DNA of 9,926 bases from JBBQXK01 sp038251625. GTDB lineage: Bacteria > Pseudomonadota > Alphaproteobacteria > Rhodobacterales > Rhodobacteraceae. The notes beneath the pieces are model-generated. The model did not search any database, was not told where the DNA came from, and saw only the letters and a list, made by a program, of their open reading frames with translations. How positions within the stretch are numbered: the first letter of the stretch is position 1; each line of letters begins with the position of its first letter. The translations under genes were made by a program, and so were the position numbers. This document shows positions 1-6,919 of this stretch, in pieces. The DNA is taken from NCBI GenBank assembly GCA_038251625.1, contig JBBSBE010000138.1, positions 1 to 9,926 of the forward strand, in the 5' to 3' direction.

Positions 1-336
1 CAGGCGGCACCATTGGCGGAATGGGAGCTACCGCCCGAGTTTGCAACCCTGCGCCGGTTGATGGAGGCGCGCATGCTGAAGATGGGCCGGCGCGAGTATG
101 TTCAGGTCCTGCGCCTGCTGGAGACCTTCGGCATGGAAGATCTGCACGCGGCCGTGAAGAAGGCGCTGCAACTGGGGGCGGTGGGCTTCGATGCCGTCAA
201 ACACCTCATTCTCTGCCACGTCGAGAAGCGACCCCCGAGGCTTTTCCTCGACGTCTATCCCTACCTGCCGCGCGCCACCGTCGCGACCACTGCTGCGGCC
301 ATCTACATGTCCCTGCTGTCGGAGGTGGTGCAATGA
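1..336 (+). CDS. istA: IS21 transposase IstA, C-terminal end (partial)
   Basis: The frame is open from base 1 and stops at a TGA at 334-336, leaving 111 codons of the C-terminus. The DDE catalytic domain lies upstream of the window. The remaining part has the family's usual tail: a helical stretch with RREYVQVLRLLETF, then an alanine- and leucine-rich helix, then FDAVKHLILC, RPPRL and the YPYLPRA motif followed by TTAAAIYMSLL. This region lies beyond the catalytic core and probably helps multimer assembly or contact with IstB; that role is family knowledge and cannot be seen here. The stop overlaps the istB start in an ATGA, the translational coupling normal for istAB pairs. Nothing in the visible part is broken. 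Confidence 0.88.
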   Translation, partial: QAAPLAEWELPPEFATLRRLMEARMLKMGRREYVQVLRLLETFGMEDLHAAVKKALQLGAVGFDAVKHLILCHVEKRPPRLFLDVYPYLPRATVATTAAAIYMSLLSEVVQ

Positions 337-1141
337 CAGAGGCCCCGCAGATCCTGCTCGCCCATCATCTTAAGATGCTGAAGCTGCCCACGTTCCTGCG
401 GGAATACGAGAAGCAAGCCCGCCAGTACGCTGCCGAGGGGCTGGACCATGTCCGGTTCCTGGCCCGCCTGGTCGAGCTGGAACTGCCCGGCGGCATTCGC
501 CGCCAGTTCATGATTTGCGGGCATCCGCCCGCTGGCGCGAGCGGCGCATGGTCGAGCGCCGCCTCAAGGCCGCGAAGTTCCCGGCCACCAAGAGCCTCGA
601 CAGCTTCGACTTCAAGGCGATCCCGAAGCTGAACAAGATGCAGGTGCTAGAGCTTGCCCGCTGCGACTGGATCGATCGGCGCGAGAACGTCATCGCCCTT
701 GGGCCGAGCGGCACCGGCAAGTCCCATGTGGCCTTGGGTCTCGGGCTGGCCGCCTGCCAGAAGGGCATGTCCGTCAGCTTCACCACCGCCGCTGCCCTGG
801 TCAACGAGTTGATCGAAGCGCGCGACGAACGCCGCTTGTTGCGCCTCCAGAAGCAGATGGCCGCCGTAAAGCTGCTGATCATCGACGAGTTGGGCTTCGT
901 GCCGCTGTCCAAGACCGGCGCCGAGTTGCTGTTCGAGATGATCTCCCAACGCTACGAGCGCGGCGCCACGCTGATCACCAGCAACCTGCCGTTCGACGAA
1001 TGGACCGAGGTCTTCGGCTCCGAACGCCTCACCGGCGCCCTCCTCGATCGCCTCACCCACCACGTCAACATCCTTGAGATGAACGGCGAGAGCTACCGGC
1101 TGGCCCAAAGCCGCACGCGCAAATCCACCGACACCGCCTGA
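333..1141 (+). pseudogene. istB: IS21 helper ATPase IstB, frameshifted
   Basis: IstB is the AAA+ ATPase that helps IstA choose and engage target DNA. The N-terminal part (333-485) reads normally, including LLAHHLKMLKLPTFLREYE and ending in VELEL. In intact relatives two residues then lead into RERRMVERR. Here 50 bases lie between the two blocks and the rest continues in the -1 frame from about 536. The upstream frame runs on as unrelated sequence to a stop near 632. The displaced part (536-1141) is a complete ATPase domain with Walker A GPSGTGKS, Walker B LLIIDELG, sensor-like ITSNLPFDEW and the terminal HHVNILEMNGESYRLAQS. It could be translated alone from TTG 515 or ATG 548, but would lack the N-terminal helical region. 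Programmed frameshifting seems unlikely because I see no slippery heptamer. Identity is certain; loss of function is inferred. Confidence 0.85.
486..535. repeat. 50-base double-hairpin insert inside istB
   Basis: This stretch replaces the two codons expected between VELEL and RERRMVERR. It holds two perfect 6-bp inverted repeats with four-base loops: GGCGGC-ATTC-GCCGCC at 489-504 and GCGGGC-ATCC-GCCCGC at 517-532, separated by 12 less GC-rich bases. The two hairpins share the layout of a six-base arm, a loop beginning AT and ending C, and a matching arm. That layout suggests a small palindromic repeat of the REP or mini-insertion kind, not random indels. The net gain of about 44 bases is not a multiple of three and explains the frameshift. 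Whether it occurs elsewhere in the genome cannot be seen here. Confidence 0.6.
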
Positions 1142-1156
1142 TCCCACCCGAGCCGG

Positions 1157-1176
1157 ATTGGCCCTGAAGGGCCAAT
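1157..1176 (+). terminator. Palindrome just after istB, possible hairpin
   Basis: A perfect inverted repeat (ATTGGCCCT, two-base loop GA, AGGGCCAAT) begins 16 bases after the istB stop. Its position suits a transcript-ending or mRNA-protecting hairpin for istAB. No run of T follows, so it does not fit a classical intrinsic terminator and could equally be a protein-binding site near the IS end. Confidence 0.35.
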
Positions 1177-1239
1177 GCGCCATGACACACGCCAGCTATG
1201 TGGTGAGCGCGCACGCCATGGCGCATCGCGCCCAACCAA

Positions 1240-1288
1240 TGGCCTGATTTTGCGCCGCCACGTGGCTGGATTTGTCTCGCCGTTGACA
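1240..1288. repeat. IS21 right-end imperfect repeats
   Basis: Two related blocks lie in tandem: TGGCCTGATTTTGCGCCG at 1240-1257 and TGGCTGGATTTGTCTCGCCG at 1263-1282. They are followed by TTGACA at 1283-1288. IS21-family ends usually carry several such repeats that bind IstA, with the outermost next to the terminal CA. I therefore take the second block plus TTGACA as the outer end. The exact last base is uncertain by a few positions. Confidence 0.6.
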
Positions 1289-1422
1289 AGCGGGCTGCTA
1301 AGGCCCGACGGCACGGGCTGAAGACGCAGTTGTTTGGCCTGCCAAGCTATCGGGGCAGCAAGCGCTACATGCTCAAAGCGGCTTTCACCATCAGGTCCAT
1401 CGGTGATCTGAGTGTAATTCAT
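1289..1422 (-). pseudogene. 5' fragment of a small cupin-like gene cut by the IS
   Basis: On the minus strand an ATG at 1422 is preceded by an AAGG seven bases upstream and opens MNYTQITDGPDGESRFEHVA. This resembles the N-terminus of small cupin-domain proteins, which often begin with a similar YT-I---DGES-F- pattern. About 44 codons of host DNA follow before the frame enters the insertion-sequence end at about 1288, where the protein would continue into unrelated residues. The rest of the gene should lie on the far side of the insertion, outside the window. It follows the ABM-fold gene by 59 bases on the same strand, so it was probably the third gene of that operon. The cupin assignment is tentative because the beta-barrel itself is missing. 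That a real gene is interrupted is better supported. Confidence 0.55.
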
Positions 1423-1443
1423 GGCAATACCTTGCATTTGCGT

Positions 1444-1467
1444 GGGCCGGGCTTGTTGGCCCGGCCC
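1444..1467. terminator. GC-rich hairpin between the ABM gene and the truncated gene
   Basis: A perfect 9-bp inverted repeat (GGGCCGGGC, six-base loop, GCCCGGCCC) lies 15 bases beyond the stop of the minus-strand ABM gene. No T-run follows on the minus strand. On the plus strand a short TTTT follows at 1473-1476. It could partly end or stabilise the operon transcript between its second and third genes, or stop plus-strand transcription coming out of the insertion sequence. Confidence 0.45.
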
Positions 1468-1481
1468 AGTGGTTTTCGGGA

Positions 1482-1868
1482 TCAGTCCTGAACGGTGTAG
1501 TGGCGAAAGAAGATCTGGTCGGCGTGCAACGCCTGCATCATCGCCCTTGCTTCCGGCGCACCGTTCAGCGCCATGGCTGCTTGCTGCGCATGTTCGATGG
1601 TGTCCCAGCGGACGATCACGAACCATTCGTTGCCGGGGCTGACCCCGTCTTCCATAACGCTTACGCCGTTTTCACGACTGATGAAGCCTGGCATTTTTGC
1701 GACGAGCGCGCCGACCGGAGCATCGGCTGCGCGCATCTGATCAACGGTGACGCCGTCACCGACGGGGGCCGAGACAACTTCGAACTCATCAGCCTGAGCG
1801 GCCGACGCGCCCAGAACGCTACCGAATGCCAAGGCAAGCACTTTGGAATTATTTATATATTTCGTCAT
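1482..1868 (-). CDS. Exported ABM-fold (dimeric alpha/beta barrel) protein
   Basis: The 128-residue product starts with a clear Sec signal peptide: K3 and K9 in the n-region, a hydrophobic core VLALAFGSVLGASA, and an AQA cleavage site at 24-26. The mature ~102 residues look like an antibiotic-biosynthesis-monooxygenase (ABM) domain, with a helix leading to MPGFISRENGV, the strand EWFVIVRWDT, the helix EHAQQAAMAL and a final HYTVQD strand. This family includes quinone- and haem-degrading monooxygenases and many proteins of unknown role; no substrate can be read from the sequence. The start at 1868 has an AAGGA about 8 bases upstream. It lies 60 bases after the SnoaL-like gene and 59 before the truncated gene, so the three probably form one operon. 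A periplasmic location is unusual for the fold. Confidence 0.75.
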   Translation of the reverse strand: MTKYINNSKVLALAFGSVLGASAAQADEFEVVSAPVGDGVTVDQMRAADAPVGALVAKMPGFISRENGVSVMEDGVSPGNEWFVIVRWDTIEHAQQAAMALNGAPEARAMMQALHADQIFFRHYTVQD

Positions 1869-1928
1869 CTCAGGATTTCCTTTTGGGTAAGTCGAAGTGA
1901 CGAAAGGCGGCGGGTCTGACAGCGCCGG

Positions 1929-2351
1929 TCAGGCGGATTTCAGTTGGCCCATGGCCGTCGCCCAATCTTCCAGATGATAGACTTGGGTGATCTGACCATT
2001 TTCGATCGAGTGGATGTCGATGGTGTCGATGCGGAAACTCGTGCTGCCGTCCAGTGTCAGGCCCATGAAGCTGCCGACCGGATTGCCACTGGCCACAGAC
2101 CGCACCACGAACTTGTCGCCAGACGGCAGCAACTCTTGCGGTTCCCATTTGAGGTTGGGGATCAGCTTCCAAAAGCCCCTGACCTGCGCGATCAACGTGG
2201 CCTTGTCCTTGGTGCCTTGACCGTTCCTTGAGGCAAAGCTGTCGGCCAGAATGCGGCCAAGCACGACATCCGGCGTTGTGTCAGCCGTCACGGTCAGGGC
2301 TTGCCGGTAAAACGCGATCAAGGCGTCGCGCGAAGGGTCAGTGGTGGGCAT
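1929..2351 (-). CDS. SnoaL-like (NTF2-fold) protein
   Basis: This 140-residue protein has the SnoaL/ester-cyclase pattern of the NTF2-like fold. An N-terminal helix (DALIAFYRQAL) is followed by a middle section with TLIAQVRGFWKLIPNLKWEP and then strands FVVRSVASGNPVGSFMGL. It ends with IDTIDIHSIENGQITQVYHLEDW, where the I-NG-I---YH-EDW motif is the family's most recognisable feature. Members range from polyketide cyclases to small hydrolases, isomerases and orphan stress proteins, so the reaction is unknown. There is no signal peptide, so it is cytoplasmic, unlike its neighbour. The start at 2351 has AGGAGA about 8 bases upstream. It is the first gene of the minus-strand operon and faces a divergent AraC-type regulator across about 155 bases. 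Confidence 0.8.
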   Translation of the reverse strand: MPTTDPSRDALIAFYRQALTVTADTTPDVVLGRILADSFASRNGQGTKDKATLIAQVRGFWKLIPNLKWEPQELLPSGDKFVVRSVASGNPVGSFMGLTLDGSTSFRIDTIDIHSIENGQITQVYHLEDWATAMGQLKSA

Positions 2352-2440
2352 GGCGCAGTCTCCTGTGGTTGGGCGCCAACGATGCCTTGCACGTCGGTGC
2401 TGTCTGTATGGGAACCTGTCTAAAGCTGCGGGGCCACGCC

Positions 2441-2460
2441 TGACAGGTGACTTCCTGTCA
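2441..2460. promoter_or_regulatory. 20-bp perfect inverted repeat, likely operator
   Basis: TGACAGG, six bases, CCTGTCA forms a perfect 7+6+7 inverted repeat between the SnoaL-like gene and the divergent AraC-type gene. A further CCTGTC half-site lies at 2415-2420, about 39 bases away in direct orientation. On the minus strand the repeat overlaps TTGACA (2461-2456), a possible -35 box for the operon, although I see no good -10 box at the standard spacing. It is a probable binding site for a regulator, perhaps the AraC-type protein itself. Confidence 0.5.
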
Positions 2461-2507
2461 ATCGCTTGCTAAAAATGGACAAAGATCCTCAGAGGGGAAC
2501 GCAATTC

Positions 2508-3398
2508 ATGCCGGACAGTCCCACGATCCCGATGGTGCCCTTCCGGTCCACCTCTGGCCAAAGGATCGAAGTGGTGACGCTGAACGCGATGCGCCGGCAC
2601 AGTGGCACGGGCCATCTTGCCCGGGTGCAGCGGCCCGGTTTCGTCATGTTGTTGATGTACACGGCCGGGCAAGGCGTGCATGTCATTGATTATGAGGAAT
2701 ATCCGGTCAGTCCCGGGTCACTGGTCGCCATGACCCCGGGTCGCACCCAACAGTTTCGCTTGACCGACGACCTGCAAGGCACAGCACTGGTCATCGCCCG
2801 CGATTTCGTATTGCCGGCCGAATTGTCCGGCCTGCGCAGCATCTTGTCGAAACTGGACTGGCATCCCCATTCAAACCTGTCGGTCGGCGCCCAGTCGGAC
2901 TTTCTGGCCACCTGCGATGCCATCGTCGCGGACTCGGAACGCTTTGCCGGGCATGACCTGCTGGAACCGCTGTTGCGCGAACGTCTTTACGCCTGGCTTG
3001 TGCTGATGCACATCGACTGGTCAGGCCTGCAAACACTGGCCGCAGGGCCGTCCCGGGCGCAGACAGACATGCTGACAGCCTTTCGTGACCTGATCGAGGA
3101 TCATTTTCTGGACCGCTGGACCATTGCAGATTATGCCCGAAAGCTGGGCTTTGCCGAGCGCACGATCACCCGCGCCTGCCTTGCCATCGAGGGGCGCAGC
3201 GCCAAACAGATGATCGACGCGCGGTTGCTGCTGGAGGTGCGGCGCTGGCTGGCCAACAGCGACGAAACCATCGAAACCATCGCCTACCGCCTCCGCTTTG
3301 GCGATGCCAGCAACCTTGTGCAGTTCTTTCGCCGGCTTGACGGCGGCGTACCGTCGGCCTTTCGCAGCACCTGGCGCATCGGAAAATCCACAGGCTAG
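2508..3398 (+). CDS. AraC-family transcriptional regulator
   Basis: The protein of 296 residues has an N-terminal cupin-type sensing half, including PGFVMLLMYTAGQGVHVIDY and PGSLVAMTPGRTQQFRLTD. A linker then leads to a C-terminal AraC/XylS DNA-binding domain from about residue 195. Both helix-turn-helix units are present: WTIADYARKLGFAERTITRA, and ETIETIAYRLRFGDASNLVQ followed by FFRRLDGGVPSAFR. The layout resembles PobR/HpaA-type activators that respond to aromatic acids, though the ligand is not readable. I chose ATG 2508 because AGAGGGG lies ten bases upstream; the upstream in-frame ATG 2475 has no Shine-Dalgarno. Divergence from the SnoaL/ABM operon suggests it controls that operon and perhaps itself. 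Its 3' end converges on the Fe-S gene with only 35 bases between. Confidence 0.9.
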   Translation: MPDSPTIPMVPFRSTSGQRIEVVTLNAMRRHSGTGHLARVQRPGFVMLLMYTAGQGVHVIDYEEYPVSPGSLVAMTPGRTQQFRLTDDLQGTALVIARDFVLPAELSGLRSILSKLDWHPHSNLSVGAQSDFLATCDAIVADSERFAGHDLLEPLLRERLYAWLVLMHIDWSGLQTLAAGPSRAQTDMLTAFRDLIEDHFLDRWTIADYARKLGFAERTITRACLAIEGRSAKQMIDARLLLEVRRWLANSDETIETIAYRLRFGDASNLVQFFRRLDGGVPSAFRSTWRIGKSTG

Positions 3399-3433
3399 GA
3401 CGCCGCCCCACCCAGTTTGCCACGCTGGTCCGA

Positions 3434-4420
3434 TCAGCGTTGGCGGCGGCGCAACATCTTGTCTGAAATCACCGGGCCGCGCCCAGAGGTGGACCAGGGA
3501 CAGACCGCAATGCAAATGCCACAGCCATAGTTTTCGGCGAAGTAGGGGAAACACTTGTCGAAATCGACATACCATTTCTCGTCGCCCCGGACCATCTGCT
3601 TGTCATGCCGGATGGCGTCAACCGGACAGGCATCAACGCAGATCTGGCATGACAGGCAAAAATCTGCGGCCGCAACATCCACTTGCCGATCGGCGACCAG
3701 CGGCAGGTCGGTAAAGACTGCCGCCAGACGGAAACTTGACCCGAAAGTGCGGTTGATGATCGAGCCGTGCTTGCCCAGTTCCCCCAACCCGGCCTCAATC
3801 GCCGCCGGGACAAGAGAAACGGGCCCCGTCATCGGACCGCCGCTGGGATCGGCCCGATAGCCGCGCGCGCGGATGTGATTGGCCAAGGGGCTGCCGACTG
3901 TCCAGCCCTTGATGTACTTGTCCACCACTTCCAGCGCAGCGGTAACTTCCGGCGCTGTGGCCAGCTTTTCATGCTCCATCGCTACGCCCAGCACGATGAT
4001 CCACGGCAGGTCCAGGTCATAGCCTTCAAACAACCAGGTCCGGTCAAGCCGAACAATGCCGACCAGATCGGCCCCGCAGTCCATCGCCAACTCTTTGATC
4101 ATCTCCACATTCGCGTCGGGCGTGTCCTCGACCTGTATCGAGGCAACAGGTTCGGCGGTTTCTGCGGTCTTGCCGATGACCTGGTTGCGCCGCTCTCTTG
4201 CGTCGGCAATTGCGGGCACCTTGACGCCCTGCGCCCAGAACCAGTCCTGCACGTTGCCATGGGCGATGATTTTCGAGTCGTGCCACATGATCGGCGTCGG
4301 TCGCCGGTCCGTGGTTTCGCCCAGACCGTTGATGGCGTTGCCCGAGATGTCTGGCCAATGCGCCATTTGCTCGGCCGAGGGCTGGAAGGGTTCTCTCGCA
4401 GGCTTTCCGGTTTTCGACAC
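3434..4420 (-). CDS. Reductive dehalogenase-superfamily [4Fe-4S] protein
   Basis: The 328-residue product has the core layout of the RdhA superfamily: GADLVGIVRLDRTWLF, then LPWIIVLGVAMEHE, then PLANHIRARGYRADP, then IEAGLGELGKHGSIINRTFG with FRLAAVFTDLPLV. Two [4Fe-4S] motifs follow: CLSCQICVDACP (C255, C258, C261, C265) and C290 with CGICIAVCPW (C300, C303, C307). Superfamily members bind a cobamide and two clusters to reduce organohalides; the related epoxyqueuosine reductase does tRNA chemistry. Unlike respiratory dehalogenases it has no Tat signal, and it lacks the fused reductase domain of catabolic NpRdhA-type enzymes, so its electrons must come from a partner. GTG 4420 is preferred because AAGGAG lies six bases upstream. 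An ATG at 4468, coupled by ATGA to the preceding gene, would add 16 residues. Membership is strong; the reaction is unknown, and the operon suggests a part in methylamine demethylation. Confidence 0.85.
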   Translation of the reverse strand: MSKTGKPAREPFQPSAEQMAHWPDISGNAINGLGETTDRRPTPIMWHDSKIIAHGNVQDWFWAQGVKVPAIADARERRNQVIGKTAETAEPVASIQVEDTPDANVEMIKELAMDCGADLVGIVRLDRTWLFEGYDLDLPWIIVLGVAMEHEKLATAPEVTAALEVVDKYIKGWTVGSPLANHIRARGYRADPSGGPMTGPVSLVPAAIEAGLGELGKHGSIINRTFGSSFRLAAVFTDLPLVADRQVDVAAADFCLSCQICVDACPVDAIRHDKQMVRGDEKWYVDFDKCFPYFAENYGCGICIAVCPWSTSGRGPVISDKMLRRRQR

Positions 4421-4464
4421 TTTCCGCTCCTTGTCCAAGGGCAAACACCCGCAATCCGGCGCAT

Positions 4465-6873
4465 TCATCCGCGCATTGCTGCACCGTTGGGGTCATAGGG
4501 CGAGGCCGGGATCACCAAGGCCCGACATGCAACGCCCACGACATGGGTGGACAGAACCGTGGACGGCAGTGCTGCCGCCCGGTCCACCATCGCCAGAGCC
4601 AGACTTTTGCCGATGGTGTGGCCATAGCCGCCCGAGGTGACATGACCCACCAGCACACCATTCGCCCAAACCGGTTCATAGCCGCTGCAATCGGCGTTTG
4701 TCGCCGCAACCTCAAGCGTCACCAGAACCCGCCGCGACAGCGCCCCGTCGCGTTCACGCCGTGCGGCGGCCTCGCCGGTAAAGCCGGTCTTGTCCCAGTC
4801 GATGAACCGGTCCAGCCCGGTTTGCCCCGGCGTGGCGTCTTGGGTGAACTCGCGCGACCAGATGCCAAAGCTTTTTTCCAGCCGCAGCGCGTTTCCTGCG
4901 GCAAAGCCAAACTCCACCAGCCCGAAATCGCGCCCCGCCTTTAGCAGCATGTGGCGTAAAGTGGCATGTTCCAAGGCGTTGCAGTTGATCTCGTAGCCCA
5001 GCTCGCCGGTGATCGACATGCGCGTGACACGGGTGCGCAGCAAGCCCACATCCATCTCGGCGCAGCCCAGCATCGGAAGCGCAGCCACGTCCTGATGGGT
5101 CAGGCTTTGCAGGATATCGCGCGACTTCGGCCCGCTCAGGCCGAAACCGCCCACGATGTCGGATATGTCACGCAGGGTAACGCCCGCGTCCAGGATGTCT
5201 TCGAACCAGCGCATGTGCCATTCACGCAGATAATAAGACCCCATGATCCAGTAACGCCCGGCCCCCCAGTTCAACAGCGTCAGGTCGCCTTTCAGCCGCC
5301 CGTCAGGGTCGACCATCGGGGCCAGTCGCGCGCGGCCCGGTTTGGGCAGGCGGCTGGCAAAGACGCGGTCCAACCAGCCCTCCGCCCCCGGCCCGGTCAC
5401 TTCATAGCGCGAATACCCGGTGATATCGAGCAGCCCCGCCGCCTGCCGCACGGCACGCGCCTCGGTGCCCACGATGTCAAAGGCGTTTGATCGGAACAGC
5501 GTCGGCTTTTCCACGAACCCTTTGGGCGCAAAGTAAAGCGGCAGTTCCAACCCCCATCCAGCCCCCCAACGGCAGCCCGCGGCCGTCATCCCGTCATAGG
5601 CGCCCGGCACCTTCAGCGGTCGCCCGGCGTGCAGGTGTTCGTTCGGATAGGTCATCATGAACCGGCGCGAATAGAACTGGCCGGTGGTCTGGCGGATGAA
5701 TTCGCGGTTGGCCGCAAAATCGCCATAGCGGGCGATGTCCATGCCAAAGACATCGGCCTGCGGTCGGCCTTCGACCATCCACTCGGCCAACGACTTGCCG
5801 ACGCCGCCGCCCTGCAAAAAGCCCGCCATAACCCCGCAGGCCACCCAATAATTGCGCAGACCGCGCACGGGCCCGACCAATGGGTTGCCATCGGGCGAAA
5901 AGGTGAAAGCGCCGTTGACCCAGCGTTTGATCCCCGCAGTTTGCAGCACAGGATAGCGGTGAAACGCCATGGCGAGTTCGGGGGCGATGCGGTCGGTGTC
6001 TTCCTGGATCAGGTCCATGCCGTAGTCCCACGGTGCACCATCCATCTGCCAATGCTTGTGGTTGACCTCATAGACGCCCAGCAGCATCCCCTTTTGTTCC
6101 TGGCGCATGTAGGAAAACCCATCCAGGTCGACGATGGTGCGCATCTCTGTCGGCAGCGCTGCGACCTCGGGGATCGTCTCGGTGACAAGGTAGTGGTGTT
6201 CCATCGGGGTGACCGGCAGTTCCAGCCCGACCATCCTGCCCAGTTGCTTGGCCCACAGGCCCCCGGCATTGACCACATGCTCGGCCAGTATGGTGCCCTG
6301 TTCGGTTTCGACCTGCCATTCCTGCGAGGCCAGCTGCCGCAACCGCAGCACCCGGTTGTGTTCGATGATATCAGCGCCGCGTTTTTTGGCCGCGCGGGCA
6401 TAGGCATGCACCACACCCGACGGATCAACATACCCCTCGCGCGCCGAGATCATGCCGCCCATCAGATCGTCGGTGTGAACCAGCGGGCACAGCGCCTTGA
6501 TCTCGGATGGCGTGACAAGGTGGCAGTCGTCCATGCCCATCGACTGCATCACCCGGTAGCTGCTTTTCAGCCAGTCCCAGCGGTCCGGTTCCCGCGCCAT
6601 CAATACGCCGCCCGTCATGTGCAAACCGATGTTGAGGCCCGATTCCCGTTCAATCTCGGGCAACAGGTCGATGGTATAGGCCTGCAACGCCGCGATGTTG
6701 GGGTCAGCGTTCAGCGTGTGGATGCCGCCCGCCGCGTGCCAGCTTGACCCCGCCGTCAGCACCGACCGTTCCAGAATGGCAATATCCGTCCTACCGAGCT
6801 TGGTCAGATGATAGGCAATCGAGGCGCCCACGACGCCTCCGCCAACGATCACAACACGATAGCGCGATTTCAC
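4465..6873 (-). CDS. FAD dehydrogenase-GcvT fusion, dimethylglycine dehydrogenase type
   Basis: At 802 residues this matches the usual length of dimethylglycine/sarcosine dehydrogenase-like proteins. The N-terminal FAD domain (about 6-370) has GGGVVG at 11-16, ribose-binding E35 and SSWHAAGG, where H46 sits where family members attach FAD covalently. A linking FAO_M-type segment leads to the aminomethyltransferase domain (about 455-700), with KGDL (D530, the likely catalytic acid), TGELGYEI and LRLEKSFGIW. A GcvT C-terminal barrel (about 710-795) contains SGGYGHTIGKSLALAMV. Relatives oxidise an N-methyl group and pass the one-carbon unit to tetrahydrofolate as 5,10-methylene-THF; the exact substrate is open. 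GTG 6873 is chosen because the Rossmann strand begins five residues later and GAAAGG lies nine bases upstream. It follows the MttB gene by 46 bases and overlaps the alternative start of the Fe-S gene. Confidence 0.9.
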   Translation of the reverse strand: MKSRYRVVIVGGGVVGASIAYHLTKLGRTDIAILERSVLTAGSSWHAAGGIHTLNADPNIAALQAYTIDLLPEIERESGLNIGLHMTGGVLMAREPDRWDWLKSSYRVMQSMGMDDCHLVTPSEIKALCPLVHTDDLMGGMISAREGYVDPSGVVHAYARAAKKRGADIIEHNRVLRLRQLASQEWQVETEQGTILAEHVVNAGGLWAKQLGRMVGLELPVTPMEHHYLVTETIPEVAALPTEMRTIVDLDGFSYMRQEQKGMLLGVYEVNHKHWQMDGAPWDYGMDLIQEDTDRIAPELAMAFHRYPVLQTAGIKRWVNGAFTFSPDGNPLVGPVRGLRNYWVACGVMAGFLQGGGVGKSLAEWMVEGRPQADVFGMDIARYGDFAANREFIRQTTGQFYSRRFMMTYPNEHLHAGRPLKVPGAYDGMTAAGCRWGAGWGLELPLYFAPKGFVEKPTLFRSNAFDIVGTEARAVRQAAGLLDITGYSRYEVTGPGAEGWLDRVFASRLPKPGRARLAPMVDPDGRLKGDLTLLNWGAGRYWIMGSYYLREWHMRWFEDILDAGVTLRDISDIVGGFGLSGPKSRDILQSLTHQDVAALPMLGCAEMDVGLLRTRVTRMSITGELGYEINCNALEHATLRHMLLKAGRDFGLVEFGFAAGNALRLEKSFGIWSREFTQDATPGQTGLDRFIDWDKTGFTGEAAARRERDGALSRRVLVTLEVAATNADCSGYEPVWANGVLVGHVTSGGYGHTIGKSLALAMVDRAAALPSTVLSTHVVGVACRALVIPASPYDPNGAAMRG

Positions 6874-6919
6874 CTTGGTTTGCCTTTCTGCATTCGGATG
6901 GTCGACAGGCCTGCACGCC

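Larger units (their letters stand above)
1..1288 (+). mobile_element. IS21-family insertion sequence, right-hand part
   Basis: The segment holds the end of istA, an overlapping istB, and about 150 bases of non-coding DNA ending in an imperfect repeat typical of IS21-family ends. The left end and most of istA lie outside the window. The right boundary is placed at about 1288. There a TTGACA (1283-1288) reads on the minus strand as 5'-TGTCAA, fitting the 5'-TG...CA-3' ends of this family, and the minus-strand gene next to it stops making sense exactly there. The copy looks inactive or dependent on another copy, because istB is frameshifted. The target-site duplication cannot be checked without the left end. 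Confidence 0.85.

Noticed and set aside
333..632. A 99-codon IstB N-terminus as a functional short protein, or programmed -1 frameshifting into the ATPase domain.
   Set aside because: The frame relation would fit -1 and hairpins are present, but there is no slippery heptamer before them, and residues after 485 are unlike IstB in either frame. An insertion lesion explains the data more simply.
1093..1626. A single 177-codon minus-strand gene running from the ABM gene region into the IS.
   Set aside because: Its first part overlaps the ABM gene in another frame and its last part is IS DNA. Only the section from ATG 1422 to about 1289 looks like real protein.
3399..3433. Bidirectional terminator between the convergent AraC and Fe-S genes.
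   Set aside because: Only scattered complementary CG stretches are present; no clear stem with a T-run in either direction.
3767..4498. Plus-strand open frame of 243 codons opposite the Fe-S gene.
   Set aside because: The opposite strand encodes clear cluster motifs and family signatures; this frame has none.
5629..6747. Long plus-strand open frame (372 codons) opposite the FAD dehydrogenase gene.
   Set aside because: It is rich in H, R, Q, P and A with no domain and lies entirely antisense to a strongly supported gene; it is a GC-rich shadow frame.
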